Positions 34,317 to 43,820 of a stretch of DNA of 64,000 nt are shown in pieces (the stretch's first letter is position 1; each line of letters starts with the position of its first letter). Source of the DNA: Anaerolineae bacterium (GTDB lineage Bacteria; Chloroflexota; Anaerolineae; Anaerolineales; UBA4823); contig QEXX01000016.1 of NCBI GenBank assembly GCA_003130835.1, positions 1-64,000 of the forward strand, written 5' to 3'. Made by a program: the position numbers and the translations under genes. Under the pieces are notes generated by a model. It was given only the letters and a program-made list of their open reading frames with translations. It was not told where the DNA came from and did no database searches.

Positions 34317-34972
34317 GCTGTCTCCTTCTTCAAAGCCTCAAACGCGGTGCGCGCATTGCAAATGAAAGCTTTGATTTTGGCAAAATCTTTGATGCCTGGC
34401 GAACTTTCTACCCCTGAGGCAACGTCCACGCCCCAAGGCTTAACCCGCCTAATCGCCTCAGCCACATTTTCAGGTGTCAGGCCACCTGCCAATAAGAGAG
34501 GCATTTGTTCTGCCATCGAAGCCGCCACCTGCCAATCCACTGTTTTGCCTGTGCCACCATATTGACCGGGTATATCAGCATCCAATAAGAGCGCAGGAGG
34601 CGATTTCCGTCTGTAAATTTGCCCCTCCCCAATTGTAGCTACCGCTTGCTTTGCCAGGCGTACGGCTTTGAACGCCCGTTCGCCTAAACTTTGCTGCACT
34701 TCAAGACTCTCGTCCCCGCTCAGTTGGGCGAGGTCTAAATCGCATTGTTCAAGGATAGAGTGTACATCCGATGCTCCTAGATTGACAAATACGCCGACTA
34801 ACAGCACCTGTGGAGCTTCCTGGCGGATTACCGGTACGATTTGGCAACACTGTGCAGGGGAGATGGCGCGCGGACTTGGTGGATAAAAGTTGAATCCTAG
34901 CAAATCCGCCCCGCAGGCTGCTGCAAATCGGGCTTCTTCAATGGATTTAATGCCGCAAATCTTGATCTTCAT
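34313..34972 (-). CDS. trpF: Phosphoribosylanthranilate isomerase
   Basis: The 219-residue TIM barrel performs the Amadori rearrangement to CdRP. The catalytic Cys lies in [11 protein letters not shown] (residue 6), the catalytic Asp in the [20 protein letters not shown] segment, and the phosphate site in [10 protein letters not shown] and GVDVASGVE. The start lies inside the trpC end (26-bp overlap). Confidence 0.96.
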   Translation of the reverse strand: MKIKICGIKSIEEARFAAACGADLLGFNFYPPSPRAISPAQCCQIVPVIRQEAPQVLLVGVFVNLGASDVHSILEQCDLDLAQLSGDESLEVQQSLGERAFKAVRLAKQAVATIGEGQIYRRKSPPALLLDADIPGQYGGTGKTVDWQVAASMAEQMPLLLAGGLTPENVAEAIRRVKPWGVDVASGVESSPGIKDFAKIKAFICNARTAFEALKKETA

Positions 34973-35768
34973 TGCTTTTTAGCAACAACTCGTTTAGTTT
35001 CTCGGCTGGATTTTCCGCCGTGACCAAAGCCTCACCGACCAACATGGCAGAGATACCGTTCTCCATCAACAAACGCACTTGCTTGGCAGTATGAATACCG
35101 CTCTCCGCCACAAATTGAATGTCTGACGGAACCAAGCGACGTAACTGCAGACAGGTTTGTAAATCAACCGAAAAATCGCGTAGATCGCGGTTGTTAACGC
35201 CTAAAATTTTCAAACCGCGTAGGCGCAACGCTTTCTCCACCTCCGCCGGCGTATGGGTTTCGACCAAAGCAAATAAGCCCAACGTTTCGGCTAGATCATG
35301 CAAGTCTTGCATTAGGTTCAAGTCCAAATAAGAGGCGATGAGGAGAATCGCATCCGCACCATTGGCTCGCGCCTCATAGACCTGATAAGGGTCACAGAAG
35401 AAATCTTTTTGGAGAATCGGAGGTCGTGAGGGCAACGCAGCGATTTCTTTGAGAACTTGAAGGTCACCGCGGAAATATTTTTGATCGGTCAGCACACTGA
35501 TGGCTGCTGCACCATGGATGCTATACAATTGAGCCAGTTCAAGGGCTGAATAACGGTTGCCAAAATCACCTTTAGAAGGTGAAGCCCTTTTCACTTCGGC
35601 AATCAGAGCCGGTTGGGTTCGGCGCAAGGCAGACAGGAAATTATGAGCTGTAGGTTGCTCTTCGGCTAAGCGCCGCATGGTCGGCAAATCCATTCTGCCC
35701 TTTCGTTGCTCAACCTCCAGACGTTTATGGGCAAAAATGGTTTCCAGGAGATTGTCCGTTCGTTCCAT
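34947..35768 (-). CDS. trpC: Indole-3-glycerol-phosphate synthase
   Basis: The 273-residue TIM barrel decarboxylates and cyclises CdRP. Conserved segments are LIAEVKRASPSKGDF, ISVLTDQKYFRGDL, ILQKDFFCDPYQVYEAR and GVNNRDLRDFSVDL. The chosen start (ATG at 35768) is eight bases after TAGGAG. An in-frame ATG at 35786 touches the trpEGD stop (TGATG) and would add six residues; it lacks a ribosome site. Confidence 0.95.
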   Translation of the reverse strand: MERTDNLLETIFAHKRLEVEQRKGRMDLPTMRRLAEEQPTAHNFLSALRRTQPALIAEVKRASPSKGDFGNRYSALELAQLYSIHGAAAISVLTDQKYFRGDLQVLKEIAALPSRPPILQKDFFCDPYQVYEARANGADAILLIASYLDLNLMQDLHDLAETLGLFALVETHTPAEVEKALRLRGLKILGVNNRDLRDFSVDLQTCLQLRRLVPSDIQFVAESGIHTAKQVRLLMENGISAMLVGEALVTAENPAEKLNELLLKSNEDQDLRH

Positions 35769-35785
35769 CTTGTTTGCTCCTACCA

Positions 35786-38700
35786 TCAGGAGACGGCGCT
35801 TGCCGGCACGCTAGCAATTAACTGCTCCAGTTTTTGGAGAGCCGCCCCGCTATCTAAGGACTGCGTTGCTTGTTGGAGAGCTTGTGGCAAGTCGCCGGTC
35901 ACCATCGAAATCGCCATGGCGGCATTGAACAAAACCACATCTCGACAAGGAGACTGTACCTTCCCTTGCAATAATTCCCTCAATTGTTGGGCGTTTTGTT
36001 CTGGTGTACCGCCGCGTAAATCCTCTTCCCTAGCTGGTCGCAACCCATAGGTTTGCGCATCAACTTCAAAGGTTTCGAGCTTGCCATCTTGAGCCTTGGT
36101 AACCAGATTCTTACCGTTGGTGGTCAATTCATCTAAACCGCCAGCACCGTGCACAACAATCGTGGCGCGGTTTCCCAATTCAAGCGCCGCTTGAGCTAGC
36201 AATTCGGTCAAGGATGGATCGTAAACGCCGATCAACTGGTGCGTTACCCGCGCCGGATTGACCAAGGGACCCAGCATGTTAAAGATGGAGCGCTGTCCGA
36301 TCTCACGGCGGGGTTTCAAGGCGAATTTCATCGCCGGGTGAAAGCGGGGCGCAAAGAGAAAACCAATGCCCACTTCTCGAATGCAATGGGCGACTTGCTC
36401 AGGTGTCAAGTCAATTTGGATGCCCAAGGCAGCCAAGAGATCGGCGCTTCCACACGTCGAAGAGACCGCTCGGTTGCCGTGTTTTGCCACTTTATAACCC
36501 GCACCAGCGATCACAAAGGCTGCCGCAGTCGAAATGTTAAAAGAGTGTTTTCCATCTCCGCCGGTGCCAGCCGTATCGAACAACGTGACGGTATCATCAA
36601 GGTTTGGCAGAGCCATTGCCTGAGCGCGCATCGCTTTAGCACAGCCAACGATCTCGTCAATCGTTTCCCCCTTCATGCGCAACCCCACTAAAAATGCCCC
36701 AATTTGAGCATCGGTGGCTTGCCCTGTCATGATCAATGTCATCGCTTCTTCAGCTTCTTGTAAGCTCAGATCTTTGCGTTGGACGATCTTGGCAAGGTAG
36801 GGTTTCAACATGGTCATTTCTCCTTTCGGTTTCGAGCTTTCAAAAGAAGCAAGGTTTGAAGAGGGTTGCTTTAGCGCAAGGAAGTTCTCTAGAATTTGTT
36901 TTCCATAGCTGGTCAGAATTGATTCAGGGTGGAATTGAACGCCGAAGATCGGGTAATGCTTATGGCGCAATCCCATCACAATCCCATCTTCGGTGCGCGC
37001 TGTCACCTCCAAGTCACTGGGTAAAGGTTCGCTCACGATTAGGGAGTGATAGCGGGTTGCCTCAAACGGGGATGGCACATTCCTGAACAACACATCGCCG
37101 TTGTGGTAGATCAGCGAAGTTTTTCCATGCATCAAAATCGGCGCCTGCAGCACCTTCCCTCCAAAGGCATGTCCAATACATTGATGTCCCAAGCAAACGC
37201 CTAAGGTCGGGATCGACTTGCCTAGCTGCAGAATCACATCGTTGGATATCCCGGCTTGGTGCGGGGCGCCCGGCCCGGGAGAGATGACCAAATGCGTGGG
37301 ATGAAGCGCCGCAACCTCATCTACCGAGAGAGCATCATTGCGAAAGACAAGCACTTCAGCGCCTAATTCTCCCAAATATTGCGCTAAGTTGTAGGTAAAC
37401 GAGTCGTAGTTATCAATGAGAACAACCTTAGCCAACTTACCATCGTTTACAATCGTTCCAACCGTTGTAGGAGCAGGTAGGGACTGTTCTGCTAGTTCGA
37501 CGGCTTGAAAGAGCGCATTGGCTTTATTGAAGCATTCTTGATGTTCACGGCTGGCTTCGGAGTCGGCAACAATGCCTGCTCCGGCTTGAATTTCAACTTG
37601 GTTGCCAAGCATCACGATCGTGCGGATGGCAATACACGAGTCAAGCTCGCCGTTATAAGAAAAATACCCAACCACGCCCGCATACACACCGCGCGATTGT
37701 TTTTCCAACTCGTGAATCACTTGCATGGCTCGCACTTTTGGAGCACCACTGACTGTGCCGGCTGGAAACGTAGCCTGCAGAAGGTCAAACGCATCCAAGT
37801 CTTCCCTTAACTCCCCATCTACTTGCGAAACTATGTGCATTACATGCGAATATCGCTCGACCACCATCTGCTGCGATAGGCGCACCGTGCCGAAATGACA
37901 AACCCTGCCTAGATCATTGCGGGCTAAGTCAACCAACATGATGTGTTCGGCGCGCTCTTTGGGGTCAGCCAATAATTCCTTTTCCAAGCGGGCGTCTTCC
38001 TCTGGTTTATCCGCGCGCGGTCGGGTGCCGGCAATCGGGCGCAAAGAAGCCACTCCCCGCTCTAACCGTACATGCATTTCCGGTGAAGCACCAATCAGGT
38101 GAAAAGGCAATTCTCCCGCCAAATCCGCAAAATCAAAGTGGTACAGATAAGGGGATGGATTGAGGCGGCGCAAGGAACGGTAAATGGATAAAGGGGAAGC
38201 CTGTGTCTGACCAAGAAAGCGTTGTGATAGCACGATTTGGAAACAATCGCCCATGCGGATGTAGTCCTGAGCCCGACGCACCATGACTTCAAATTGTTCG
38301 GCTTTCAGCAAGGGCTGCAACCGCTGACGAACAGCAATGCGCTCACCCACAATTTCCTGGGGTAACGGTTGAAGCAGCCGCTTCTCAAGAGCATCCAGGC
38401 GCTCAACTGCCTCTGCAACAGCCTGTTCTTCTCCTTCGGAAACACAAACCAGCATCAATTTTCCAAAAGCATGATCAAAGGCAACAAAGCTGTTCACTTC
38501 CAGAAAGATCGCTTCCGGTAGATCAGGGCGGGGTTCGATAGCGACTGTTGGCTCAAAGTATCGGATAAAGTCATACCCCAAATAACCCACCAGACCGCCT
38601 AAAAACCGCAACGGGTGATTGATCTGACGGCTAGCGATCGGGGAATTTGGATGCAAGACCTCACGGAGTAGCTCAAAGGGATTTTGTCCCTGTTGTAGCG

Positions 38701-38980
38701 GAATACGCTCGATACCAGCCGGCGAATGGATGTGCCAGGCTTGATGGCGAAATACAAACGCGCGCTTCGGCCACACCCCAATAAAAGAAAATCGGGCAAC
38801 TTGTTCACCACCGCTAACACTTTCCAGCAGGAAGGAAGCCCCTTCACCGCGTAATTTTAAGTACACAGAGAGGGGCGTTTCTAAATCTGCCCCTCGCTCC
38901 CGCACCACCGCAATGCGGCCATGAGGAAGCTCCAAGACCTGATCCGAGATCACCAACCTTTTATGCATCGTTCCATTCAT
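35786..38980 (-). CDS. trpEGD: Anthranilate synthase / glutamine amidotransferase / anthranilate phosphoribosyltransferase fusion
   Basis: The 1064-residue protein joins three enzymes of early tryptophan synthesis. TrpE (about 1-505) carries [25 protein letters not shown] and GAGIVADS, with a LLESV...ARFSFIG stretch where tryptophan feedback residues lie. TrpG (about 515-705) begins [19 protein letters not shown]; its nucleophile is in [10 protein letters not shown] (Cys near 596) with FGVQFHPES. TrpD (from about 724) carries [18 protein letters not shown] linker of about 20 residues precedes TrpD and contains AAAGGAG eight bases before an in-frame ATG at 36811. A free TrpD of 341 residues could therefore also be made. 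The start at 38980 follows GGAGG. Confidence 0.93.
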   Translation of the reverse strand: MNGTMHKRLVISDQVLELPHGRIAVVRERGADLETPLSVYLKLRGEGASFLLESVSGGEQVARFSFIGVWPKRAFVFRHQAWHIHSPAGIERIPLQQGQNPFELLREVLHPNSPIASRQINHPLRFLGGLVGYLGYDFIRYFEPTVAIEPRPDLPEAIFLEVNSFVAFDHAFGKLMLVCVSEGEEQAVAEAVERLDALEKRLLQPLPQEIVGERIAVRQRLQPLLKAEQFEVMVRRAQDYIRMGDCFQIVLSQRFLGQTQASPLSIYRSLRRLNPSPYLYHFDFADLAGELPFHLIGASPEMHVRLERGVASLRPIAGTRPRADKPEEDARLEKELLADPKERAEHIMLVDLARNDLGRVCHFGTVRLSQQMVVERYSHVMHIVSQVDGELREDLDAFDLLQATFPAGTVSGAPKVRAMQVIHELEKQSRGVYAGVVGYFSYNGELDSCIAIRTIVMLGNQVEIQAGAGIVADSEASREHQECFNKANALFQAVELAEQSLPAPTTVGTIVNDGKLAKVVLIDNYDSFTYNLAQYLGELGAEVLVFRNDALSVDEVAALHPTHLVISPGPGAPHQAGISNDVILQLGKSIPTLGVCLGHQCIGHAFGGKVLQAPILMHGKTSLIYHNGDVLFRNVPSPFEATRYHSLIVSEPLPSDLEVTARTEDGIVMGLRHKHYPIFGVQFHPESILTSYGKQILENFLALKQPSSNLASFESSKPKGEMTMLKPYLAKIVQRKDLSLQEAEEAMTLIMTGQATDAQIGAFLVGLRMKGETIDEIVGCAKAMRAQAMALPNLDDTVTLFDTAGTGGDGKHSFNISTAAAFVIAGAGYKVAKHGNRAVSSTCGSADLLAALGIQIDLTPEQVAHCIREVGIGFLFAPRFHPAMKFALKPRREIGQRSIFNMLGPLVNPARVTHQLIGVYDPSLTELLAQAALELGNRATIVVHGAGGLDELTTNGKNLVTKAQDGKLETFEVDAQTYGLRPAREEDLRGGTPEQNAQQLRELLQGKVQSPCRDVVLFNAAMAISMVTGDLPQALQQATQSLDSGAALQKLEQLIASVPASAVS
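36809..36826 (-). promoter_or_regulatory. Internal ribosome site and start for TrpD inside trpEGD
   Basis: On the minus strand, AAAGGAG (36826-36820) is followed after 8 bases by ATG (36811-36809). That ATG is in frame and gives the standard TrpD N-terminus [12 protein letters not shown] second in-frame ATG at 36817 is only two bases from the site. This looks like the retained start of a formerly separate trpD gene. Confidence 0.6.
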
Positions 38981-39016
38981 CGCAAACCTCCAACGCAATG
39001 CTTTATTTCATCCGAT

Positions 39017-39352
39017 AAAAAAGCGCCTCTTCGTCACAGGGACGAGAGGCGCTCCCGCGGTGCCACCCTGATTAGACTGGCTTTGGCGGTTGACCAAAAA
39101 ACCCGTTGTCAGACAACGGGTTTGAAAAAGCCAGTCTCACTCAATCCGGGTACGACTTGGATACCAAGTTTATACCCTTTGCCACGATAACGGGGGCTTT
39201 TCCGGCACAGACTACTTCCCTTGCAAAGGGGTTCGCCTTGCAGCTCAGAGACCCATTCCCTAGCTCGACCTGGTCGGGTTCTCACCAGCCACCCGCTCTC
39301 TGTACCGTCCGAGGTCTAGGTACTTCTTCTCTTCTACGCTTTTACTGACAGT
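39017..39352 (-). promoter_or_regulatory. Tryptophan T-box riboswitch of the trp operon
   Basis: Read on the minus strand, the leader has the T-box sequence AGGGTGGCACCGCGG (about 39068-39054), including the TGGCA that pairs with the tRNA acceptor end. It is followed by the terminator AGCGCCTCT...AGAGGCGCT with TTTTTT (39053-39017). Stem I lies at about 39335-39235, with GGTGAGAACC-type upper elements. The specifier loop reads GAA-TGG-GTC; the codon UGG at 39255-39253 selects tRNA-Trp. Uncharged tRNA-Trp would favour the antiterminator and switch on trpEGD-C-F-B-A. Confidence 0.93.
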
Positions 39353-39358
39353 AAGTCT

Positions 39359-39386
39359 ATTCTAATGAAGGTGCACGATCTGTCAA
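39359..39386 (-). promoter_or_regulatory. Promoter of the trp operon
   Basis: On the minus strand, TTGACA (39386-39381) and TAGAAT (39364-39359) are 16 bp apart. Transcription would begin near 39352, at the start of the T-box. Confidence 0.8.
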
Positions 39387-39750
39387 TAAAAAAAATCCAC
39401 AAGAAAGAATGGATAAAAATTGTAGAATTTGCCCAGCCTTCCAAAAGCTTTTTGGATCAATCTGACCAAGGGTTGCCCAATGCTTTTGAATCCCGTTGAC
39501 AAGGAAGGGTGGAACACTATAATACACTTAAAGAATCATTCACAATCCAACACAGGCGCAGTCAACGCAAGATTTCCGTAGCGACTGAGAATTCCCAGAA
39601 TGAGACAGATTCCCCATTGGGGTATACACAGAGCGAAAAGTAAGTGGGCTTTCTTTTCCGCACCGCAGGCTCGTGAAACTGTAGGCGAAATCCTTAACTG
39701 GCTGCGGGAGTATGCGGCTGTTCCAACCGTATTGAACGGAGACGCAGGTG
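39387..39750. other. Intergenic region without a supported gene
   Basis: This stretch of about 360 bp separates the trp promoter from the 348-residue membrane protein gene. Short open frames on both strands lack ribosome sites and family character. No repeat or RNA gene was seen. Confidence 0.6.
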
Positions 39751-40797
39751 ATGGCAACCTATAGAGTAACCACGCGCTATACAAGCGGCTGGTACACGGT
39801 CATCTTGCCCACTGCTATCCTGCTTTTGGTCTGGGCAATCGTTTACTTCCTCCCCTTGATTCTAATGGATTGGACAGTGCCTGACTGGCTGGGGATACTA
39901 CTCTGCTGCGGTGGTTTCATTCCGGGCTTTGTGACGGCTGTACTCACCTATGGGATTCTCCTGCGCCTTGCCAAGCGGGGGAAAGGGGAATTGGTTATAG
40001 AGGGAAATCGCCTCCGTTGGCGCAAGGGACACCGCTGGCAAGTGATGGACTTTGCCCGATCGCACAAAGTTGCCATTGCCGTCGGTCCCAGCGGCTTGGG
40101 ACGGGCAAATGCGACCATCACACTCTACCCCAGCGTAGAAAAAATCCATCTCCAGGGTATGAACCGGGTGGATCTTCTGCACGACTTCCCCGAAGCTTGG
40201 TTTTTCGATGACCTCGCCCCCTTGCCCGACGAAGGAACATGGGGCTTTGAACTCTGCCACGAAGACCCCGAAGCCATCCGCTTCTTCCGGGCCTTGTTGG
40301 AGTGCTTGTGGCGCAATCGTGAGGACAATGAGCTCTTTCGCCTTTTTCAAAAGTACCCCTGGAACCGCCCCCCTCACCCAGCCTTCCGCTACATTCGGCA
40401 CATCCCTTGGGAGCAGCGTACAGAAGAAGACCAGCGGCTGTTAGCCGAACTGCAAACCCAGTTTGTGGATGGCTTAACCAACGCTTTCGTCCGCGCTACA
40501 CCCGACTATCTGGTAGGTTGGGTTTATCCCTCAGTCCGCAGCCTGTTCAGCCACGGACACCCTGACAATTATATCATGCCCTTAGGATATGTCACCGCTG
40601 AGTCATCTTTCGCAAGCTCGGAGGGTGGCTGTTCTCTGTTCGTGAAGGGTATCGATCAGAACGGCACCCCCCTGACCCTGACCTTTGATTGGTATGATAC
40701 GGAGACAGAGGGCTATGAAGAGGCACGATTTTTTGTACGTTTCATCCAAGCCATGCGTTTTAAGGTTAGCGGATACCCACCTACGCGCTTCAATTAG
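39751..40797 (+). CDS. Uncharacterised protein with two N-terminal TM helices
   Basis: No family was recognised for this 348-residue protein. Two hydrophobic helices (residues about 12-36 and 44-68) are followed by a soluble part of about 280 residues. This part is rich in Trp, Pro, Phe and Arg, with a PWNRPPHPAFRYIRHIPWEQR stretch near residue 205 that is split by few acidic residues. The topology suggests a membrane-anchored cytoplasmic domain, perhaps with a bacterial PH-like start (KGELVIEGNRLRWRKG), though this is weak. GGAGACGCAGGTG precedes the ATG. It stands alone between divergent trp and convergent recA-side genes, which suggests an accessory gene. Confidence 0.7.
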   Translation: MATYRVTTRYTSGWYTVILPTAILLLVWAIVYFLPLILMDWTVPDWLGILLCCGGFIPGFVTAVLTYGILLRLAKRGKGELVIEGNRLRWRKGHRWQVMDFARSHKVAIAVGPSGLGRANATITLYPSVEKIHLQGMNRVDLLHDFPEAWFFDDLAPLPDEGTWGFELCHEDPEAIRFFRALLECLWRNREDNELFRLFQKYPWNRPPHPAFRYIRHIPWEQRTEEDQRLLAELQTQFVDGLTNAFVRATPDYLVGWVYPSVRSLFSHGHPDNYIMPLGYVTAESSFASSEGGCSLFVKGIDQNGTPLTLTFDWYDTETEGYEEARFFVRFIQAMRFKVSGYPPTRFN

Positions 40798-40905
40798 CTT
40801 GTTGCTACACACTCAAGGAAAAAGTCTAAGTTCGAAGCGATACAACGAGAAGCTACCCGCTATGACGATCTTGCTCAAGATACGCTGCCAAAGCCTGGTT
40901 CTCTC

Positions 40906-41433
40906 TCACTTCACCACGATTTCTAAGTAGATTGGATCACCGAAGGGATTGCCTTGCGGGTCAAAAGCTTGCCAAGCGCTGCGCGCCATGCCGCTCTCCT
41001 GCGGCGCAACAAATCGGATATGGATTTGAAAACGAGTCCCACTGCGCGCCGGATAGAGGGCTTGTTCCACTGGGGCACCCAATTCAGAACCACCGATGAG
41101 CTTTAGGCGGTAACGGTCGTCAAAATTGCAGGTGCCATTATTCTCCACCTCCCAGACCTTATCGAGGATGGCACCGGGCTGCACCTCCGTGCCATCTGGG
41201 ATGGTTTGATCGGCGACAAAGAGGAGAGAGTTTGTGCAAACCACTGTCGGTGTAGGCAATAAAGAAGGATTGAAAGATGTGGAGGGAGAGACTGGGGAGG
41301 CAACGGGTGAAGGGGGCAAGTAAACACCTTCAATGATTGGGGTTTCTCTAACCCCCAACCCACTACAAGCATTGACGAAACCAAGCGTCAAGAGAAAATA
41401 GCCGATGAGCAATCTCGCCCTAAACGATGTCAT
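40906..41433 (-). CDS. NBR1-type Ig-like domain lipoprotein
   Basis: The 175-residue protein starts at the ATG at 41433, which overlaps the recA end. It has a signal peptide with a lipobox-like FVNAC (Cys near residue 23). A Pro/Ser/Thr-rich stalk (about 35-65) follows. An NBR1-like Ig domain (about 70-175) contains [30 protein letters not shown] and FVAPQESG. Such domains are frequent on Chloroflexota surface proteins, and their ligand is unknown. It is a probable extracytoplasmic lipoprotein, co-transcribed with recA. The start is uncertain because no ribosome site is clear. Confidence 0.75.
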   Translation of the reverse strand: MTSFRARLLIGYFLLTLGFVNACSGLGVRETPIIEGVYLPPSPVASPVSPSTSFNPSLLPTPTVVCTNSLLFVADQTIPDGTEVQPGAILDKVWEVENNGTCNFDDRYRLKLIGGSELGAPVEQALYPARSGTRFQIHIRFVAPQESGMARSAWQAFDPQGNPFGDPIYLEIVVK

Positions 41434-42502
41434 CGACCAAATCGTCGGCATCATCCGATCGGATCGGCAGAGGGACTTCTCCACTGAGAGCTTGCTGGCG
41501 GATGGCTAACTCGATTTCTTCGGCTAGATCGGGGTTTTGATGCAGGAAATCTTTAGCGTTTTCACGCCCTTGTCCCAGACGAATATCGCCGTAGTTATAG
41601 AACGAGCCGCGCTTAGTAATAATCTCCAATTCCGTAGCCAAGTCCAATAAATCACCAACCCGCGAAATGCCCTCATTGTACATGATGTCGAATTCCGCCG
41701 TGCGGAAGGGTGGAGCAACTTTATTCTTGACCACCCGCACGCGGGTGCGATTACCGATGATTTCATTGCCTAATTTAATGGACTGAATGCGCCGCACATC
41801 CAAACGCACCGAAGCGTAAAACTTCAACGCCATGCCCCCAGAGGTGGTTTCAGGGTTGCCAAACACTACGCCGATCTTCTGACGCAATTGATTGGTAAAA
41901 ACTACCGCTGTGTTGGTCTGCTTAATGGCGCCCGAAAGTTTGCGCAGTGCTTGCGACATCAGTCGCGCTTGCATTGCCATGGGGGCATCCCCCATATCCC
42001 CTTCGATCTCGGCCCGCGGCACCAAGGCAGCCACCGAGTCGATAATCACCACATCCACTGCGCCGGAACGGACAAGGGCTTCGGCAATTTCCAAGGCTTG
42101 CTCGCCCGTATCCGGCTGCGAGATCAAGAGCGAGTCGATATTAACCCCACAGCGAGCGGCGTAATTCGGGTCCAAAGCGTGCTCCATGTCAATAAAGGCT
42201 GCCACCCCACCCATGCGCTGGGCTTCGGCTGCAATATGTTGGCAGATGGTTGTCTTCCCCGAGGACTCCGGCCCGTAGATTTCGGTGATGCGTCCGCGCG
42301 GGATGCCCCCCACCCCCAAAGCAATATCCAAGGAGAGTGAGCCGGTCGGAATCACCTCCACCGCCAAATGATGGGCTTCACCTAAGCGCATAATCGCCCC
42401 TTCACCGTATCGTTTGGTAATGTCGCCTAGGGTCTTGTCCAAAGCAGCTTGTTTGGCATCCGCTTGATCCGATAATGGAGAAGGGCTAACCTTTTTGACC
42501 AT
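41420..42502 (-). CDS. recA: Recombinase RecA
   Basis: The 360-residue strand-exchange ATPase mediates homologous recombination and SOS activation. Walker A is GPESSGKTT (residues about 75-83), Walker B is [12 protein letters not shown], and loop L2 holds [21 protein letters not shown]. The acidic C-terminal tail ([11 protein letters not shown]) is typical. A GAAAGGAAAG site precedes the ATG. An SOS-like operator overlaps its promoter. The downstream Ig-like lipoprotein gene overlaps by 14 bp. Confidence 0.98.
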   Translation of the reverse strand: MVKKVSPSPLSDQADAKQAALDKTLGDITKRYGEGAIMRLGEAHHLAVEVIPTGSLSLDIALGVGGIPRGRITEIYGPESSGKTTICQHIAAEAQRMGGVAAFIDMEHALDPNYAARCGVNIDSLLISQPDTGEQALEIAEALVRSGAVDVVIIDSVAALVPRAEIEGDMGDAPMAMQARLMSQALRKLSGAIKQTNTAVVFTNQLRQKIGVVFGNPETTSGGMALKFYASVRLDVRRIQSIKLGNEIIGNRTRVRVVKNKVAPPFRTAEFDIMYNEGISRVGDLLDLATELEIITKRGSFYNYGDIRLGQGRENAKDFLHQNPDLAEEIELAIRQQALSGEVPLPIRSDDADDLVDDIV

Positions 42503-42627
42503 AGCTTTCCTTTCTCAATCCTTACGATTTCACTCTTTACTGAGGCAAGTTCCATTTAGAGTATATCACCGACCCAGAATCACACACGAAAAAACGTTGA
42601 CTTTCGGGCTATGTCGGTCATGATGTT

Positions 42628-42655
42628 AGTTTAGCACAAACGTTCTACCTGTCAA
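42628..42655 (-). promoter_or_regulatory. recA promoter with LexA-like operator
   Basis: On the minus strand, TTGACA (42655-42650) and TAAACT (42633-42628) are 16 bp apart. The spacer contains AGAACGTTTGTGCT (42646-42633). This matches the Gram-positive-type SOS box GAAC-N4-GTTC in all but one half-site base. Its place between -35 and -10 would block polymerase when LexA is bound. No lexA gene is in the window. Confidence 0.65.
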
Positions 42656-42671
42656 GGTCTTGAAGAAAAAT

Positions 42672-43820
42672 TTATGGAGCGGGTGTCTCGAAAGGCGGCA
42701 ATTCAATCTGAGCGGTTGGCACTTGTGGCGTCTTAAAAAGTAGTGAGGAAGGCGGGACAGGAGGTTCGGTCGAAAATCCACTGCCCCGCTTGTAACGGAA
42801 AAAGCTCACCCTGCCTGGCAAGATTTCAATGTCCAAATGCTGGCTGGTTTCACCGGGGAACAAGATGCGATACCAGCCGGCGGGTAAATCGCCGATGACT
42901 ACGTTTTCGTTGTAGTAAGGGTCGCTATTGACCGGTCCATCTCCATAGCTGGCAACCCAATAGCGTTCTCCAGTGTCTAACGAACGAATTAAAATCTTGG
43001 CTCGCTTCAACCACTCATCGTCAAAGGTCTTTAATTGTCCCGCCAGAATTCCCCAACCTTGGGGCGGTACAATCCACAGCTCTGGGTTACGGCTACGAGA
43101 GAAACTGTTATCACCAATGCGCACTTCAAAATGTAAATGCGGACCGGTCACCTTGCCGGTTGCCCCCGAAAGGCCGACCACCTCACCGCTCTTGATTGGC
43201 TGGCCAACCACCAACGTTGTCTCTGAGAGATGACCGTAAACCGTATAGAGCGTTTGCCCTTCATACCCAAAATCATGACGGATAACCACCGCCAACCCAT
43301 AGGGATCGTCGGGATTGTACTCACCGCTCATCAAACCATACCCACTCCAAGCCACACGTCCATCACCAGCCGCATAGATTGGAGTGCCCACTTTCAATGG
43401 GATATCAATGCCAGTATGAACAACGTTGCGAAAAAACACTCCACCGTAGCGATAATCCTCCAACGCCCACACCTTTCGATCCGCAAGCACCGGGCGGCTG
43501 AATAAAAAATGGTCATACGGCGTAGGAATCCACGGCGTAGGATAAAGCGGCGGCCGCCACTCAGCGACTGTGTCCGTGATGGGCTGCTGAACGATAAACG
43601 AATAGGGGTCACTTAGAGGCAACGCCGCATCCAAATGGAGTTCTTGAGCACTCACCGCAATGGCACTTGCGACCAGTTGTGTAGGTGCAGGAGTGGCGCT
43701 AGGGTGATTGGGTGGCAGAGGGGTTGCTTCGACTTGCGCAGGGGGAGCAAAGACAGGAGAGGAACAGCCGATCAGCGCCCCTATCAGCAGCAAAGCCCAC
43801 AGCGATCGATTGCTTCTCAT
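42672..43820 (-). CDS. M23-family metallopeptidase lipoprotein
   Basis: The 382-residue protein has a lipoprotein signal (LLIGALIGCSS, Cys near residue 19) and a Pro/Thr-rich linker. An M23/LytM domain (about 125-255) has the zinc ligands in HTGIDIP and HLHFEVRIG plus YGHLS. The complete ligand set suggests active endopeptidase action on peptidoglycan cross-links or another surface polymer. The C-terminal domain of about 120 residues is unassigned. The ATG overlaps the stop of the beta-propeller gene upstream (ATGA), so the two are coupled. Confidence 0.9.
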   Translation of the reverse strand: MRSNRSLWALLLIGALIGCSSPVFAPPAQVEATPLPPNHPSATPAPTQLVASAIAVSAQELHLDAALPLSDPYSFIVQQPITDTVAEWRPPLYPTPWIPTPYDHFLFSRPVLADRKVWALEDYRYGGVFFRNVVHTGIDIPLKVGTPIYAAGDGRVAWSGYGLMSGEYNPDDPYGLAVVIRHDFGYEGQTLYTVYGHLSETTLVVGQPIKSGEVVGLSGATGKVTGPHLHFEVRIGDNSFSRSRNPELWIVPPQGWGILAGQLKTFDDEWLKRAKILIRSLDTGERYWVASYGDGPVNSDPYYNENVVIGDLPAGWYRILFPGETSQHLDIEILPGRVSFFRYKRGSGFSTEPPVPPSSLLFKTPQVPTAQIELPPFETPAP

